This document shows, piece by piece, positions 35,763 through 44,589 of a stretch of 64,000 bases of DNA. This DNA is from Actinomycetota bacterium (lineage in GTDB: Bacteria; Actinomycetota; Actinomycetes; Actinomycetales; Microbacteriaceae). Below the pieces are notes generated by a model. It worked only from the letters and a program-made list of their open reading frames with translations. It was not told the DNA's origin and did no database searches. The position numbers and the translations under genes were made by a program. Position 1 is the stretch's first letter. Each line of letters opens with the position of its first letter. The stretch covers positions 1 through 64,000 of the forward strand of contig JAIUPK010000005.1 in the NCBI GenBank assembly GCA_020160915.1, written 5' to 3'.

Positions 35763-36515
35763 GTGGACATCTTCGCGTTTCCCCCTATCGCCGCGCTCCT
35801 CGAGGGCGCCTACCGGCTCGTCCAGTTCCTCTCCTCGCTCGTTCACCCGCTGGTCGGCACCGCGGCGGCGGCCGTCGCCATCGTGCTTCTCACCGTGCTG
35901 GTGCGGGCGGTGCTCATCCCGGTGTCGGCCTCCCAGGTGAAAGCCGAGTGGGGTCGCCGCCGTATCGCACCGCGGCTTCAGGCCCTGCAGAAGAAATACA
36001 AGAAGAATCCGGAACTGCTGCAGCGCAAGACCCTCGAGCTCTACCGATCCGAGAACGTGTCGATGTTCGGGGGATTCCTGCCGACCCTGTTGCTTCAGGC
36101 TCCCGTTCTCTCGCTTGTGTACGCCCTGTTCCTGCACTCGACGATCGGCGGGCATCCCAACGATCTGCTGACCGAACAGCTGGGGTCGGTGCCGCTCGGC
36201 TCGACGCTGTGGCAGGCGGGCTGGCCCGGAGTGCTCGTGTTCGTCGCGCTGTTCTGCGTGATGGGGATAGTCGCGTGGTTCTCCCGGAGGACGGCTCTTC
36301 GGCTCGCCCTGCCGAGCGAGGGGCAGTCGGCACTGCTGCGCGCGCTCAGCTGGGCGCCGTTCCTGACGATCGTTTTCGCTGCTTTCGTGCCGCTCGCGGC
36401 GACGATCTACCTCGCGACGACAACCCTCTGGACCCTCATCGAGAGGGCACTGCTGCGGCGACGGCACTGGGGGGAGTCCGGCTCCGCCGTCGGGGCGGTG
36501 CTGACGTCGCCGTAA
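35763..36515 (+). CDS. Short YidC/Oxa1-family insertase paralogue
   Basis: A 250-residue member of the YidC/Oxa1 family. It has the conserved groove arginine region (LLTVLVRAVLIPVSASQVK), the helical hairpin (RLQALQKKYKKNPELLQRKTLELYR) and later helices (FGGFLPTLLLQAPVLSLVYAL). It lacks the large periplasmic domain and is shorter than the main YidC next to the origin, so it is probably a second insertase. GTG 35763 is chosen: GAAGGA (35749-35754) lies eight bases upstream. Confidence 0.88.
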   Translation: MDIFAFPPIAALLEGAYRLVQFLSSLVHPLVGTAAAAVAIVLLTVLVRAVLIPVSASQVKAEWGRRRIAPRLQALQKKYKKNPELLQRKTLELYRSENVSMFGGFLPTLLLQAPVLSLVYALFLHSTIGGHPNDLLTEQLGSVPLGSTLWQAGWPGVLVFVALFCVMGIVAWFSRRTALRLALPSEGQSALLRALSWAPFLTIVFAAFVPLAATIYLATTTLWTLIERALLRRRHWGESGSAVGAVLTSP

Positions 36516-37904
36516 TTACTCGGGCACAGCGGCGAGCGCACGCGCGACAGCGTCTATCGCGGTGGCGATGTCGTCGTCATCCGTCGACCAGTTGCTGACA
36601 GAGATGCGCAGGATGTCGCGGCCATGCCACTTCGACCCCGACATCCACACGGCTCCGTCCGCGATCAGGGCCTGAGTCACCGCGCGGGTGCGCTCGTCGC
36701 TTCCGAAGGCGAGTGACACCTGCGTGAACACCACCTCGTTGAGCACCTCGACTCCCGGAAGGGCGTCGAGGCCGTCGGCGAGGGCTCGGGCGGTCGCCGC
36801 GAGGCGCTCGACCATGGCGATGGTGCCGGATCTGCCGAGTTGCCGCAGCGCCGCCCACACTGGGATGCCGCGACCACGCCGCGACATCTCGGGCACCAGC
36901 TCGAAGGGATCCGCCGGCGCGCCCGCATCCTGGATCAAGTAGCTGGTCTTCACGCCCAGGGCCGCACGCGCGGCCTCCGGGCGCGCGACTATCGCGACCC
37001 CGCAGTCGTACGGCACGTTGAGAGTCTTGTGGGCGTCGGTTGCCCACGAGTCGGCCAGCTCGATGCCGTCGAGCTGCTCGGCCCACTGCGGGCTCGCCGC
37101 TGCCCACAGGCCGAATGCGCCATCCACGTGCACCCAGGCACCGTGGTCGTGAGCGATCGTGATGAGTTCGCGCATCGGGTCGAACGCACCGGAGTGGAGG
37201 TTGCCGGCCTGCAGCACGACGATCACGGGGCCGCTCACGAGGGCGAGCGCCTCAGCGAGGGCCTCGGGGCGCATCCGGCCCTCGTCGTCGGCCTCGACCA
37301 GCGTGGGCAGCCCGAGCCCGAGGTAGCGCAGCGCGAGATCCACGCTCGCGTGCACCTCGGCGCCCGCGAGCACGTGCACCGGCGGGGCACCGATCAAGCC
37401 CTTGCTGTTGAGGTCCCAGCCTGCTCTCGTGAGCACGTCGCCGCGCCCGGCGGCAAGGCCCACGAAGTTGGCCATCGTGCCTCCGGTCGCGAAGCCGACG
37501 TCGCATCCGGCGGGCAGGCCGAGCAGGTCGAGGATCCACGCGCCGGCCGCCTCCTCGATCGCGGCGGCCGCCGGTGTCGCGTAGCGCATGCCGGAGTTCT
37601 GGTCCCAGGCGCTGACCAGCCAGTCGGCGCCGAGCGCAGCGGGCAGGGTGCCACCCATCACCCAGCCGAAGAATCGGCCAGATCCGATAGCCATGAGACC
37701 CGGATCCGCCGCGAGTGCCAGCTCGTCGACGACCTGCGCCGCGTCGGTGGGATGGTCGGCGAGTCTACCGCCGAATGCCGCGAGCATGTCATCGGCAGTG
37801 GCTTTGGGGCGAATCGGGCGCGTCGGCAGCGTATTCAGCCATTGCCTGGCATGAGCGGCCGCACGGTTGAGGGGCGCGGTGTAGTCGTCTGGCTCCAGTG
37901 GCAT
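36516..37904 (-). CDS. PLP-dependent decarboxylase (aromatic-L-amino-acid type)
   Basis: A 462-residue group II decarboxylase. The PLP lysine is Lys293 in SWATDAHKTLNVPYDCG; GFATGGTMANFVGLAAGR and HVDGAFGLWAA are other cofactor-binding segments. Substrates in the family include aromatic amino acids, and none can be chosen here. ATG 37904 has TACCGT six bases upstream. Its stop directly abuts the yidC-like stop (convergent). Confidence 0.9.
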   Translation of the reverse strand: MPLEPDDYTAPLNRAAAHARQWLNTLPTRPIRPKATADDMLAAFGGRLADHPTDAAQVVDELALAADPGLMAIGSGRFFGWVMGGTLPAALGADWLVSAWDQNSGMRYATPAAAAIEEAAGAWILDLLGLPAGCDVGFATGGTMANFVGLAAGRGDVLTRAGWDLNSKGLIGAPPVHVLAGAEVHASVDLALRYLGLGLPTLVEADDEGRMRPEALAEALALVSGPVIVVLQAGNLHSGAFDPMRELITIAHDHGAWVHVDGAFGLWAAASPQWAEQLDGIELADSWATDAHKTLNVPYDCGVAIVARPEAARAALGVKTSYLIQDAGAPADPFELVPEMSRRGRGIPVWAALRQLGRSGTIAMVERLAATARALADGLDALPGVEVLNEVVFTQVSLAFGSDERTRAVTQALIADGAVWMSGSKWHGRDILRISVSNWSTDDDDIATAIDAVARALAAVPE

Positions 37905-37968
37905 GGCTCGACGGTACTCCGGCGGTTCGCCGACCGCACCCCCGCCATCGGCCCGATACGATCACGGC

Positions 37969-38523
37969 GTGGGCGGATCTGGGGAGAACGTGGGTGGATA
38001 CCCGTTCGACCACGTTCTCATCGCAGCCCAACAGGGCGCGCCGTGGGCCAACACCCTCCTCTGGGCCGAGTACGCCCCCGCGGTGAAGGCGTTCCTCACC
38101 GCGCGCGGGTCAGAGGAGCCGGAGGATCTCACCAGCGAGGTCTTCCTCGCCGTGTTCGACGGGCTGCACGCGTTCTCCGGCGACGAGCCCCAGTTCCGAT
38201 CATTCGTCTTCACAATCGCCTACCGACGCCTCGTGGATGAGCTTCGTCGCCGCTCGCGTCGAGGTCTCCACTCACCGTGGTCGCCCGGCGTCGACGGTCG
38301 CGCCGCCGCAAGTGCCGAGGACGAGGCTTTCACCCGGGTGGGGGACGACGCGGCCAGAGCGCTCCTCGATGGTTTGCCGGAGGACCAGCGGAATGTGATG
38401 GTGCTGCGCATCGTGGCCGATCTCACCGTCGAGCAGGTGGCTCACGTGCTGGGTAAGCGACCGGGTGCGGTGAAGGCTCTCCAGCGCAGGGCGCTGGACT
38501 CCCTGCGAAGAAAGTTGTCCTGA
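37969..38523 (+). CDS. RNA polymerase sigma factor (ECF type)
   Basis: A 184-residue sigma-70-family protein: region 2 (EPEDLTSEVFLAVFDGLHAF, FTIAYRRLVDELRRRSRRG) and region 4 (GLPEDQRNVMVLRIVADLTVEQVAHVLG). GTG 37969 has TACGAT six bases upstream, and the longer frame is unsupported. The repeat-tailed membrane gene follows 40 bases later and is probably its partner. Confidence 0.92.
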   Translation: MGGSGENVGGYPFDHVLIAAQQGAPWANTLLWAEYAPAVKAFLTARGSEEPEDLTSEVFLAVFDGLHAFSGDEPQFRSFVFTIAYRRLVDELRRRSRRGLHSPWSPGVDGRAAASAEDEAFTRVGDDAARALLDGLPEDQRNVMVLRIVADLTVEQVAHVLGKRPGAVKALQRRALDSLRRKLS

Positions 38524-38563
38524 CCCGTACCCTTTTTGGCTGGTTCAGCGATAGCGATCAGTG

Positions 38564-39214
38564 ATGGACGAGAAAAGGCTGACCGACGCGCTGGAGCGGT
38601 TGCGTGCGCACGCGTACGAGCGGCCGCCGCAGCCGTCGCGTCAGCTATCGGATCGCTTGGATCTGCGGATGCTTGCCGACCTGCCGACCGTGAACGGTGC
38701 GGTCCAGGTCGTGGTCGCGGTCGAGGCGCCAGAGCGGCGGAGCCGACTGCGTGCCATCCTGTCGTGGCTGGCCGGGCTCGGCATCGTCACCAAGGTCGTG
38801 CTCGGCATCGGCGTTGCGGCCATCGCGACAACCGGGGTCGGCGCCGCCGGCGCACTCCCCGCGCCCGCCCAACAGCTGTTCGACTCCGTACTCCCCGGCA
38901 TTGCGCCGCATTCGAGCGAGACCGCGGATGACCCGAGCGACCAGCCGGGCGACGACATCCCCGGCACCACTGAGCCCAGTACCCACACCGCCGTTCCCGA
39001 GGATGAGGACGGTACCGGCGATGAGTCGACAGAGGGCGACGGCGCCGGCAAGCCGGCCGACACCCCCGGCAACGGCGGCGACGGCACGGGCAAGCCGGCC
39101 GACACCCCCGGCAACGGCGGCGACGGCACCGGCAAGCCGGCCGACACGCCCGGCAACGGTGGCGACGGCACCGGCAAACCCGACAACACGCCTGGCGGCA
39201 ACCCCAACAAGTAG
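38564..39214 (+). CDS. Membrane protein with Gly/Pro/Asp repeat tail, putative sigma partner
   Basis: A 216-residue protein: a basic cytoplasmic N-terminus of about 70 residues, one membrane helix (about 72-98, ILSWLAGLGIVTKVVLGIG), then an exported acidic, Pro/Gly-rich tail with three exact 14-residue repeats and a partial fourth (GKPADTPGNGGDGT). It follows a sigma factor, so an anti-sigma role is possible, although no known anti-sigma motif is visible. ATG 38564 is favoured over GTG 38561. Confidence 0.72.
   Translation: MDEKRLTDALERLRAHAYERPPQPSRQLSDRLDLRMLADLPTVNGAVQVVVAVEAPERRSRLRAILSWLAGLGIVTKVVLGIGVAAIATTGVGAAGALPAPAQQLFDSVLPGIAPHSSETADDPSDQPGDDIPGTTEPSTHTAVPEDEDGTGDESTEGDGAGKPADTPGNGGDGTGKPADTPGNGGDGTGKPADTPGNGGDGTGKPDNTPGGNPNK
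39047..39199 (+). repeat. 42-bp coding tandem repeat
   Basis: Three full 42-bp units (39047-39088, 39089-39130, 39131-39172) coding for GKPADTPGNGGDGT, followed by a partial, diverged fourth. The DNA copies differ at only a few positions, which points to recent expansion. Confidence 0.9.
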
Positions 39215-39228
39215 CCACCCCACGAGTT

Positions 39229-39267
39229 CGAGTGGTCCCTCGCTTACGGGAAGTGGGGGACCACTCG
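39229..39267. terminator. Strong hairpin, probable bidirectional-type terminator
   Basis: CGAGTGGTCCC (39229-39239) and GGGACCACTCG (39257-39267) form a perfect 11-bp stem with a 17-base loop, 15 bases past the stop at 39214. No long U-tract follows, as is common for actinobacterial terminators. Confidence 0.6.
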
Positions 39268-39332
39268 GCACCTTTCATGACGTCGTGAGACGCCCGGTTA
39301 CGTTCGGTGTCGGTGCGTGACGTCACATCGGA

Positions 39333-39350
39333 CGGATGCCGCGGCATCCG
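39333..39350. promoter_or_regulatory. 18-bp perfect palindrome before osmC-like gene
   Basis: CGGATGCCGCGGCATCCG, ending three bases before the TACGGT -10 of the OsmC gene. It is either an operator or simply two copies of the over-represented GGATGCC word joined head to head. Confidence 0.5.
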
Positions 39351-39365
39351 CCCTACGGTGCCCTC

Positions 39366-39917
39366 ATGACACTTCTCGACACCGTGACCCCGCCCACGTC
39401 GACCGCAGCTGAGCGCGCGGACCGACTCACCGCCGCAGGCGCTGCCTGGGGTGCCCGCATCGCCGCTGACACCGCCGCCGCACAGCTCACCTACAAGGTC
39501 CGTGGCCGTGGCGAGGGTAGCGTCGCCTCGCTCATCACGGCCGGCAAGCACAGCTTCCTGGTCGACGAGCCTGCTGCGCTCGCCGGCGACGACGTGGCGG
39601 CGAGCCCCGTCGAGTTCGCGCTCGGTGCTCTCATCTCCTGCCAGATCGTGGTCTACCGCCTCTACGCGCAGGCACTCGGCATCCAGGTCGACGACATCTC
39701 CATCGACGCCGAGGGCGACCTCGACGCCCGCGAACTCTTCGGCATCGAGGGCGGCGCGCGTGCCGGGTTCACCCACGTGCGCCTGGCCATCACCATCACC
39801 GGCCCCGAGACCCAGGAGCGCTACACCGAGCTGCGCGACGTGGTCGACCAGCACTGCCCGGTGCTCGACCTGTTCGTCAACGCGACCCCGGTGAGCGCAA
39901 CCGTCACCAAGGGCTAG
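39366..39917 (+). CDS. OsmC/Ohr-family peroxidase
   Basis: A 183-residue OsmC-family protein. The two redox cysteines are in ALISCQIVVYRLYAQ and VVDQHCPVLDLF, and an Arg/Glu environment is present, so it should reduce organic hydroperoxides or act on other electrophiles in the cytoplasm. ATG 39366 is six bases after TACGGT. A long palindrome overlaps the promoter region and may serve a redox regulator, though no OhrR gene is adjacent. Confidence 0.9.
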   Translation: MTLLDTVTPPTSTAAERADRLTAAGAAWGARIAADTAAAQLTYKVRGRGEGSVASLITAGKHSFLVDEPAALAGDDVAASPVEFALGALISCQIVVYRLYAQALGIQVDDISIDAEGDLDARELFGIEGGARAGFTHVRLAITITGPETQERYTELRDVVDQHCPVLDLFVNATPVSATVTKG

Positions 39918-39947
39918 AACGTCGTCGGCCCGCTCTAGCATCACTGC

Positions 39948-40751
39948 ATGCCGGAGCGGGTCGAGGCGTGGTGGGCGAGACGCCAGTGGTCCAAGGGTTC
40001 CGCCGTGCCCTACGCGATCGGGGAGTACCGGCACGAGTGGGCCCGCTGGCCTGTGCTGGTGCGGCAGTATCATCCCGACCTCAACTCGGGAGTCGTGCTC
40101 TCTCAGGTGCCCCCGGCAGCGGATGTCTGGCTGCAGTGGCAGTGCGAGGTCGGCCACGTGTTCGTGGCCACCCCTTCGGAGGTGCGCTCGCGTGCTGGCG
40201 TCTCGCGGCGCCGGTCGTCGTGGTGCCCCGACTGCTTCGCGGGCGCGGCCCCGCCGAAAGCCCGCCCCTCGAGGGCCGTGCGTCTGTGCGCGAAGTCGGA
40301 TGCCCCGGCCCACCCCATCGGCGAGCCCTTCGTAAGCGCGTGCGCCCCCACAGCCGCGTCCGCGGCCGAGCCGCGCCTGGTCCAGCTGCTCAGCTCACGC
40401 CTGGCCTACTCGGACGGTTTCAACGCGATCCGCGTACCGCGTCCGTTCTTCACTCACCTGGAGGTCTGGCCCGACATCATCCTGCCCGAGCTGAGGGTCG
40501 CGATCGAGTACGACACCATGGGTCGCAATTCCACCGAGCATGTGGGTCAGCGCGAGGTGCTCGACAAACGCAAAGACCGGTTGCTGCGCGCGGCGGGCTG
40601 GGAGGTGGTGCGGGTCAGGACGGGCAAACTTCGGCCCATCGGGGAGCATGATGTCGCGGCATCCGGGGTGACGGGCAAGCTTGTCGATCGGTTGCTCGAT
40701 GAGCTGCGGGTGATCCGCGGCGACCTGATCGTGGACTGCTATCTGCGGTAG
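39948..40751 (+). CDS. Zinc-ribbon protein with Vsr/DUF559-like nuclease domain
   Basis: A 267-residue protein. The N-terminal half is a DUF4379-like zinc ribbon (WLQWQCEVGHVFVATPSEVR, WCPDCF) with CxxGH and CPxC pairs. The C-terminal half resembles the Vsr/DUF559 branch of PD-(D/E)XK nucleases: WPDIILPELRVAIEYD, then NSTEH, then DKRKDRLLRAAGWEVVRVR. These hold the Asp/Glu/Asp set, though the classical Lys is not evident. TAGCAT lies six bases before ATG 39948. A role in DNA cleavage is inference. Confidence 0.75.
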   Translation: MPERVEAWWARRQWSKGSAVPYAIGEYRHEWARWPVLVRQYHPDLNSGVVLSQVPPAADVWLQWQCEVGHVFVATPSEVRSRAGVSRRRSSWCPDCFAGAAPPKARPSRAVRLCAKSDAPAHPIGEPFVSACAPTAASAAEPRLVQLLSSRLAYSDGFNAIRVPRPFFTHLEVWPDIILPELRVAIEYDTMGRNSTEHVGQREVLDKRKDRLLRAAGWEVVRVRTGKLRPIGEHDVAASGVTGKLVDRLLDELRVIRGDLIVDCYLR

Positions 40752-40799
40752 TGTCTGGCACGCGCCCGCGCGGTGGTGCGCGTCGAGTGGAGGTCAGTG

Positions 40800-41411
40800 G
40801 TGCGAGTGTTCCCGCAGCGATGGTGGTACCTCGGTGTCGGCGCGGTTCTCGGACTGATGATCGGTGCGGGGCTGGCGGCGCGAATCACCGACTCCGACAC
40901 CGGCAGTACTCTGGGGGGCGGAGGTCTCGGCGCGATCGCCGGCATTCTCTTCGGGGTTGCGGTGATCACCGCGGCTCTTCCTCACGACGCACGCCTGTTC
41001 CGGCTCCGGCGACGGTTTCCCGACGCGGTGGTACTTCAGGCGCTGAGGGACGAGGACAACGCCGCCGTTCTCCACGACGTGGCGACGGTGCCCGCTGCGA
41101 CTCGATTCTCCGTCGTGTTCGACGGCACAGGAGCCAGTCTCTGGGATTCGGCGGATGCGGCAGAGCCGCTCGTCGCCTTCCCCTGGGCCCAGATCGGCGC
41201 CATCACCGTGGGCGGCATGGTGCGACCCACCCGGCTCGGTACTCGTGCCTTCTTCCGACTGGTCGTCGCTCTCCTCGTGCGGGGTGAGACTGTCGCACTT
41301 CCGTTCGGAGTGGAGCGCGTCCCGGCGTTCCCCGGCGGGCGCACGACCCTGAGCGACGGGGAGTTGGAAGCGGTCGTGGAGCGACTCACCGAGGTTCGCC
41401 CGACCACCTGA
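40800..41411 (+). CDS. Membrane protein of unknown function
   Basis: A 203-residue protein with two helices near the N-terminus (about 8-26 and 38-58) and a soluble C-terminal part (LFRLRRRFPDAVVLQALRDED, RFSVVFDGTGASLWDSAD, FPWAQIGAITVGG) that resembles a small PH-like fold. GTG 40800 has GGAGG (40789-40793) six bases upstream; GTG 40797 and 40806 are alternatives. Function unknown. Confidence 0.65.
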   Translation: MRVFPQRWWYLGVGAVLGLMIGAGLAARITDSDTGSTLGGGGLGAIAGILFGVAVITAALPHDARLFRLRRRFPDAVVLQALRDEDNAAVLHDVATVPAATRFSVVFDGTGASLWDSADAAEPLVAFPWAQIGAITVGGMVRPTRLGTRAFFRLVVALLVRGETVALPFGVERVPAFPGGRTTLSDGELEAVVERLTEVRPTT

Positions 41412-41472
41412 GCCCGGCACAGTTCGCCAAGAATTCACCTTCGGTCTCGAGGCCCGCGAGCACACTGGTGCA

Positions 41473-41802
41473 ATGGAGATCGCGACCGACCTGCTCGTCG
41501 AGGTGCACATTCCCCTGACGCCCACCCCCGACCTCGACCCCGAGGATCAGTTCGACTGGATCGACACGGTGCTCGACTTCCTCGAAGAGCTCGAGGACTC
41601 CGGCGAGGTGGCCCTGTACGACGACGGCGAGTCGCTCGACGGCATCTACGTGTTCTCGATCCACAACGCGACCCAAGCCGAACTCCTGGCGATCGCCCGA
41701 CGGGTCGCAGACCTGCCCGGCGTGCCCACCGGTGTGTTCGCCGTGGTCACCGACATCGAGGCCGAGAACTACGGCGAAGGCGAGCGCTTCGACATCTCGT
41801 AA
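41473..41802 (+). CDS. Small acidic protein of unknown function
   Basis: A 109-residue acidic cytoplasmic protein (LDPEDQFDWIDTVLDFLEEL near the start) with an alpha/beta pattern. CACACT lies six bases before ATG 41473. It ends 48 bases before the P-type ATPase; a direct repeat AGCTCACCAC (41802-41811 and 41816-41825 approximately) sits in that gap. No family recognised. Confidence 0.65.
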   Translation: MEIATDLLVEVHIPLTPTPDLDPEDQFDWIDTVLDFLEELEDSGEVALYDDGESLDGIYVFSIHNATQAELLAIARRVADLPGVPTGVFAVVTDIEAENYGEGERFDIS

Positions 41803-41850
41803 GCTCACCACTATGAGCTCACCACGATCAGGTTCGCTCCGGTCGTCACG

Positions 41851-44589
41851 ATGAGCGTGCCGACCGCGTCGTACCTCGAATCGGTGGACGATGTCGTCGC
41901 CTCCTTCGAGACCACCTCGACCGGGCTGACGACCGCACAGGCCGACGAGCACCGAGCCCGTTTCGGTTCGAACGTGATCGTGGAGGTCACGCACGAATCC
42001 GGTCTGCGGCGCTACCTGCGCCAGTACAAGGACTGGATGATCGTGCTCCTGCTGGCGAGCGCGGTCGTCACGGGCATCCTCGGAGATTTCGGCACCGCAG
42101 GCGTGCTTGTGGTGCTCGTCGTGCTCAATACGCTCATCGGCTTCGTGCAGGAGTACCGCGCGGAGAAGACGATGGAAGCACTCGAGCGGCTCGTCGACCC
42201 GCTCAGCGAGGTCTACCGTGACGGGGAACTGACCCAGGTCGCCTCCACCCTCCTCGTGGTGGGCGATGTGGTGCGGCTCACCGAGGGTTCGTCGGTGCCC
42301 GCCGACGTGCGCCTGATCCGGTCAACGGCGTTCTCGACGAACGACTTCGCGCTGACCGGCGAGAGCGATCCGACTCGCAAGTTCGTGCAGGCCATCCCGC
42401 ATGAGGTGCCTGTCGCCGACCGGCACAACATGGCCTTCGCAGGCACGACCGTGGCGACCGGTGAGGCGTTCGCTGTCGTGATCGCGACGGGCATGGGCAC
42501 CGAGCTGGGTCGCATCGCCAGGCTCAGCCAGTCCGCTCCGGTCACCCGCAGCCCTCTGCAGCTCGAGACCACCAAGATCGCGCGCTACGTGACCTACGGC
42601 GTGGCTGTGGTCACGGCGATCGTGCTCGTGATCGCCGTGCAGTCCGACCTCGCGATCAAGGATGCACTGCTCTTTGCCGTCGGGTTCGCGTGCGCTCTGA
42701 TCCCGCAGGGTCTGCCCGCCGAGGTGAACACCGCCCTCGCGGCCGCAGCGGGCATCCTCGCCAAACAGAACGCCCTGGTCAAGCGCCTCAGCGCCGTCGA
42801 GACCCTGGGGGCCACCCATGTGATCTGCACCGACAAGACGGGCACGCTCACCAAGAACCAGATGACCGTCACCGAGTTGACCGTCGGGGGTGCGACCTAC
42901 ACGTCAACCGGCACCGGCTACGATCCGGCGGGTACCATCACCCCGACCGCACGAGGGGATGCCGCGGCTCGCCTCACCGCGTTCCTCAGCGTCGGCGTGC
43001 TCGCCAGCAACGCGCGGCTCGTGCCGCCCGCAGCCGACGAGCCCGCGTGGCGCATCCTCGGCGATCCCACGGAGGGCGCCCTGGTGGTGCTCGCCCGCAA
43101 GGGTGGCCTCGACGTCGACGCCATCTTGGCCGCCAATGAGGAGATTGGCGAGTTGCCGTTCGACTCCACCCGTAAGCTCATGACTTCGATTCGTCGCGGG
43201 GCCGACGGCACGATCACCGCCTACTCCAAGGGCGCTCCCGAGAGCATCCTCGAGCGGGCCACGCGCATCGTCGACGGAACCCGGGTGCGACCCATCACCG
43301 CCGCCGACCGGGAGGCCCTGCTCGCGGTGCACACCGAACGAGCGACGCGCGCGCTGCGCAACCTGCTTTTCGCCACCCGCACGGTCACGGCCAAGGACGC
43401 AGCCACCAACGATCTGCACGTCATCGAGAAGGATCTCACGGTGCTGGGGATGGTCTCGATGATCGACCCGATCCGCGCGGCGGTGCCCGCGGCGATGGCC
43501 GATGTGCTCGCCGCGGGGGTGAAAGTCAACATCGTGACCGGCGACTTCTCGCTCACCGCGGAGGCCATAGCCCGCCAGGCCGGGCTCATCGGTGACGACG
43601 GCATCATTGTCGTCACCGGCGCCGAGCTCGCCGGGATGTCCGACGAGGTCGTTCTGGAGCACGCGTCCCGCGGGGGCACGGTCTTCAGCCGCGTCGCCCC
43701 GGAGGACAAGGTGCGCATCGTCGACCTCGTCAAGGCCGCCGGTCTCGTCGTGGCCGTCACGGGTGACGGCATCAACGACGCCCCAGCACTGCGCCACGCC
43801 AGCATCGGCGTCGCGATGGGCGCGACCGGCACCGACGTCGCCAAGCAGGCCGCCGAGATCGTGCTGCTCGACGACAGCTTCGCGACCCTTGTCACCGCGA
43901 TCCGTCAGGGTCGCACGATCTACCGCAACATCAGCAAAGGTGTGCTCAGCTGCCTCACCTCGAACGCCGCCGAGTTCGTGGCCAACTCGGCAAGCCTCGC
44001 CCTGGCATCCCTCGGGGGAGTGCCGCTCGCCCTCAACGTGCTGCAGATCCTCGCGATCGACCTGCTGGGCGAGATCTTCCCGATCGCAGCGCTCGGGCGG
44101 GATCGGGCCGAGGGGGAGACCATGAAGGACCCTCCTCGTGACCCGCTGCGGCGCATCCTGAACAAGCGGTCGATCTTCGACATCTTCTGGGCAGGCGCGC
44201 TCATGGGCGGGTTCGCCATCGTCAACTACCTGCTGTTCTACGGACGTGCCGGCATCGACCCGTTCACCGAAGTCGTGCCCGCCGACGTGCTCGCGCCGGC
44301 GACCACCATGACCTACGTCACGATCATGGTCTGTCAGCTCGTGAGCATCGTGCAGCGGCGAAGTGTGCACGGATTCTTCACCCGCTACCAGTTCACGAAC
44401 CGCACGTTCTGGCTGGCCATCGGCGTCGCCGTCGCGATCATGCTGGTGATCGTGTACGTGCCGTTCGTGGCTGGCTTCTTCGGCACTGGTGCGATCAGCC
44501 TGCTCGACTGGGGATTCGTGCTGCTGGCCGCCGTGGTGTTCCTCGCCCTGCGCGAACTTCAGCGGGTGCTGGGGCTCAGCCGGGTGTGA
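41851..44589 (+). CDS. P2-type cation-transporting ATPase
   Basis: A 912-residue P-type ATPase with a cation-ATPase N-terminal domain, TGES actuator (FALTGESD), the phosphorylated Asp328 in CTDKTGTLTKN, the hinge GDGINDAPALR and about ten membrane helices. In helix 4 the ion-site motif is PQGLPAEVN instead of the PEGLP of SERCA-like calcium pumps, so a key acidic ligand is replaced by Gln. Substrate could be Ca2+, Mn2+, Na+ or another ion. ATG 41851 is used; upstream promoter not clear. It overlaps the convergent monooxygenase by 14 bases. Confidence 0.93.
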   Translation: MSVPTASYLESVDDVVASFETTSTGLTTAQADEHRARFGSNVIVEVTHESGLRRYLRQYKDWMIVLLLASAVVTGILGDFGTAGVLVVLVVLNTLIGFVQEYRAEKTMEALERLVDPLSEVYRDGELTQVASTLLVVGDVVRLTEGSSVPADVRLIRSTAFSTNDFALTGESDPTRKFVQAIPHEVPVADRHNMAFAGTTVATGEAFAVVIATGMGTELGRIARLSQSAPVTRSPLQLETTKIARYVTYGVAVVTAIVLVIAVQSDLAIKDALLFAVGFACALIPQGLPAEVNTALAAAAGILAKQNALVKRLSAVETLGATHVICTDKTGTLTKNQMTVTELTVGGATYTSTGTGYDPAGTITPTARGDAAARLTAFLSVGVLASNARLVPPAADEPAWRILGDPTEGALVVLARKGGLDVDAILAANEEIGELPFDSTRKLMTSIRRGADGTITAYSKGAPESILERATRIVDGTRVRPITAADREALLAVHTERATRALRNLLFATRTVTAKDAATNDLHVIEKDLTVLGMVSMIDPIRAAVPAAMADVLAAGVKVNIVTGDFSLTAEAIARQAGLIGDDGIIVVTGAELAGMSDEVVLEHASRGGTVFSRVAPEDKVRIVDLVKAAGLVVAVTGDGINDAPALRHASIGVAMGATGTDVAKQAAEIVLLDDSFATLVTAIRQGRTIYRNISKGVLSCLTSNAAEFVANSASLALASLGGVPLALNVLQILAIDLLGEIFPIAALGRDRAEGETMKDPPRDPLRRILNKRSIFDIFWAGALMGGFAIVNYLLFYGRAGIDPFTEVVPADVLAPATTMTYVTIMVCQLVSIVQRRSVHGFFTRYQFTNRTFWLAIGVAVAIMLVIVYVPFVAGFFGTGAISLLDWGFVLLAAVVFLALRELQRVLGLSRV

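Noticed and set aside
38787-40313. Long minus-strand open frame under the osmC region
   Set aside because: Antisense to the repeat-tailed protein, OsmC and the zinc-ribbon gene; composition is typical of a shadow frame.
42904-44370. Long minus-strand open frame in the P-type ATPase
   Set aside because: Antisense to a gene with intact catalytic motifs.
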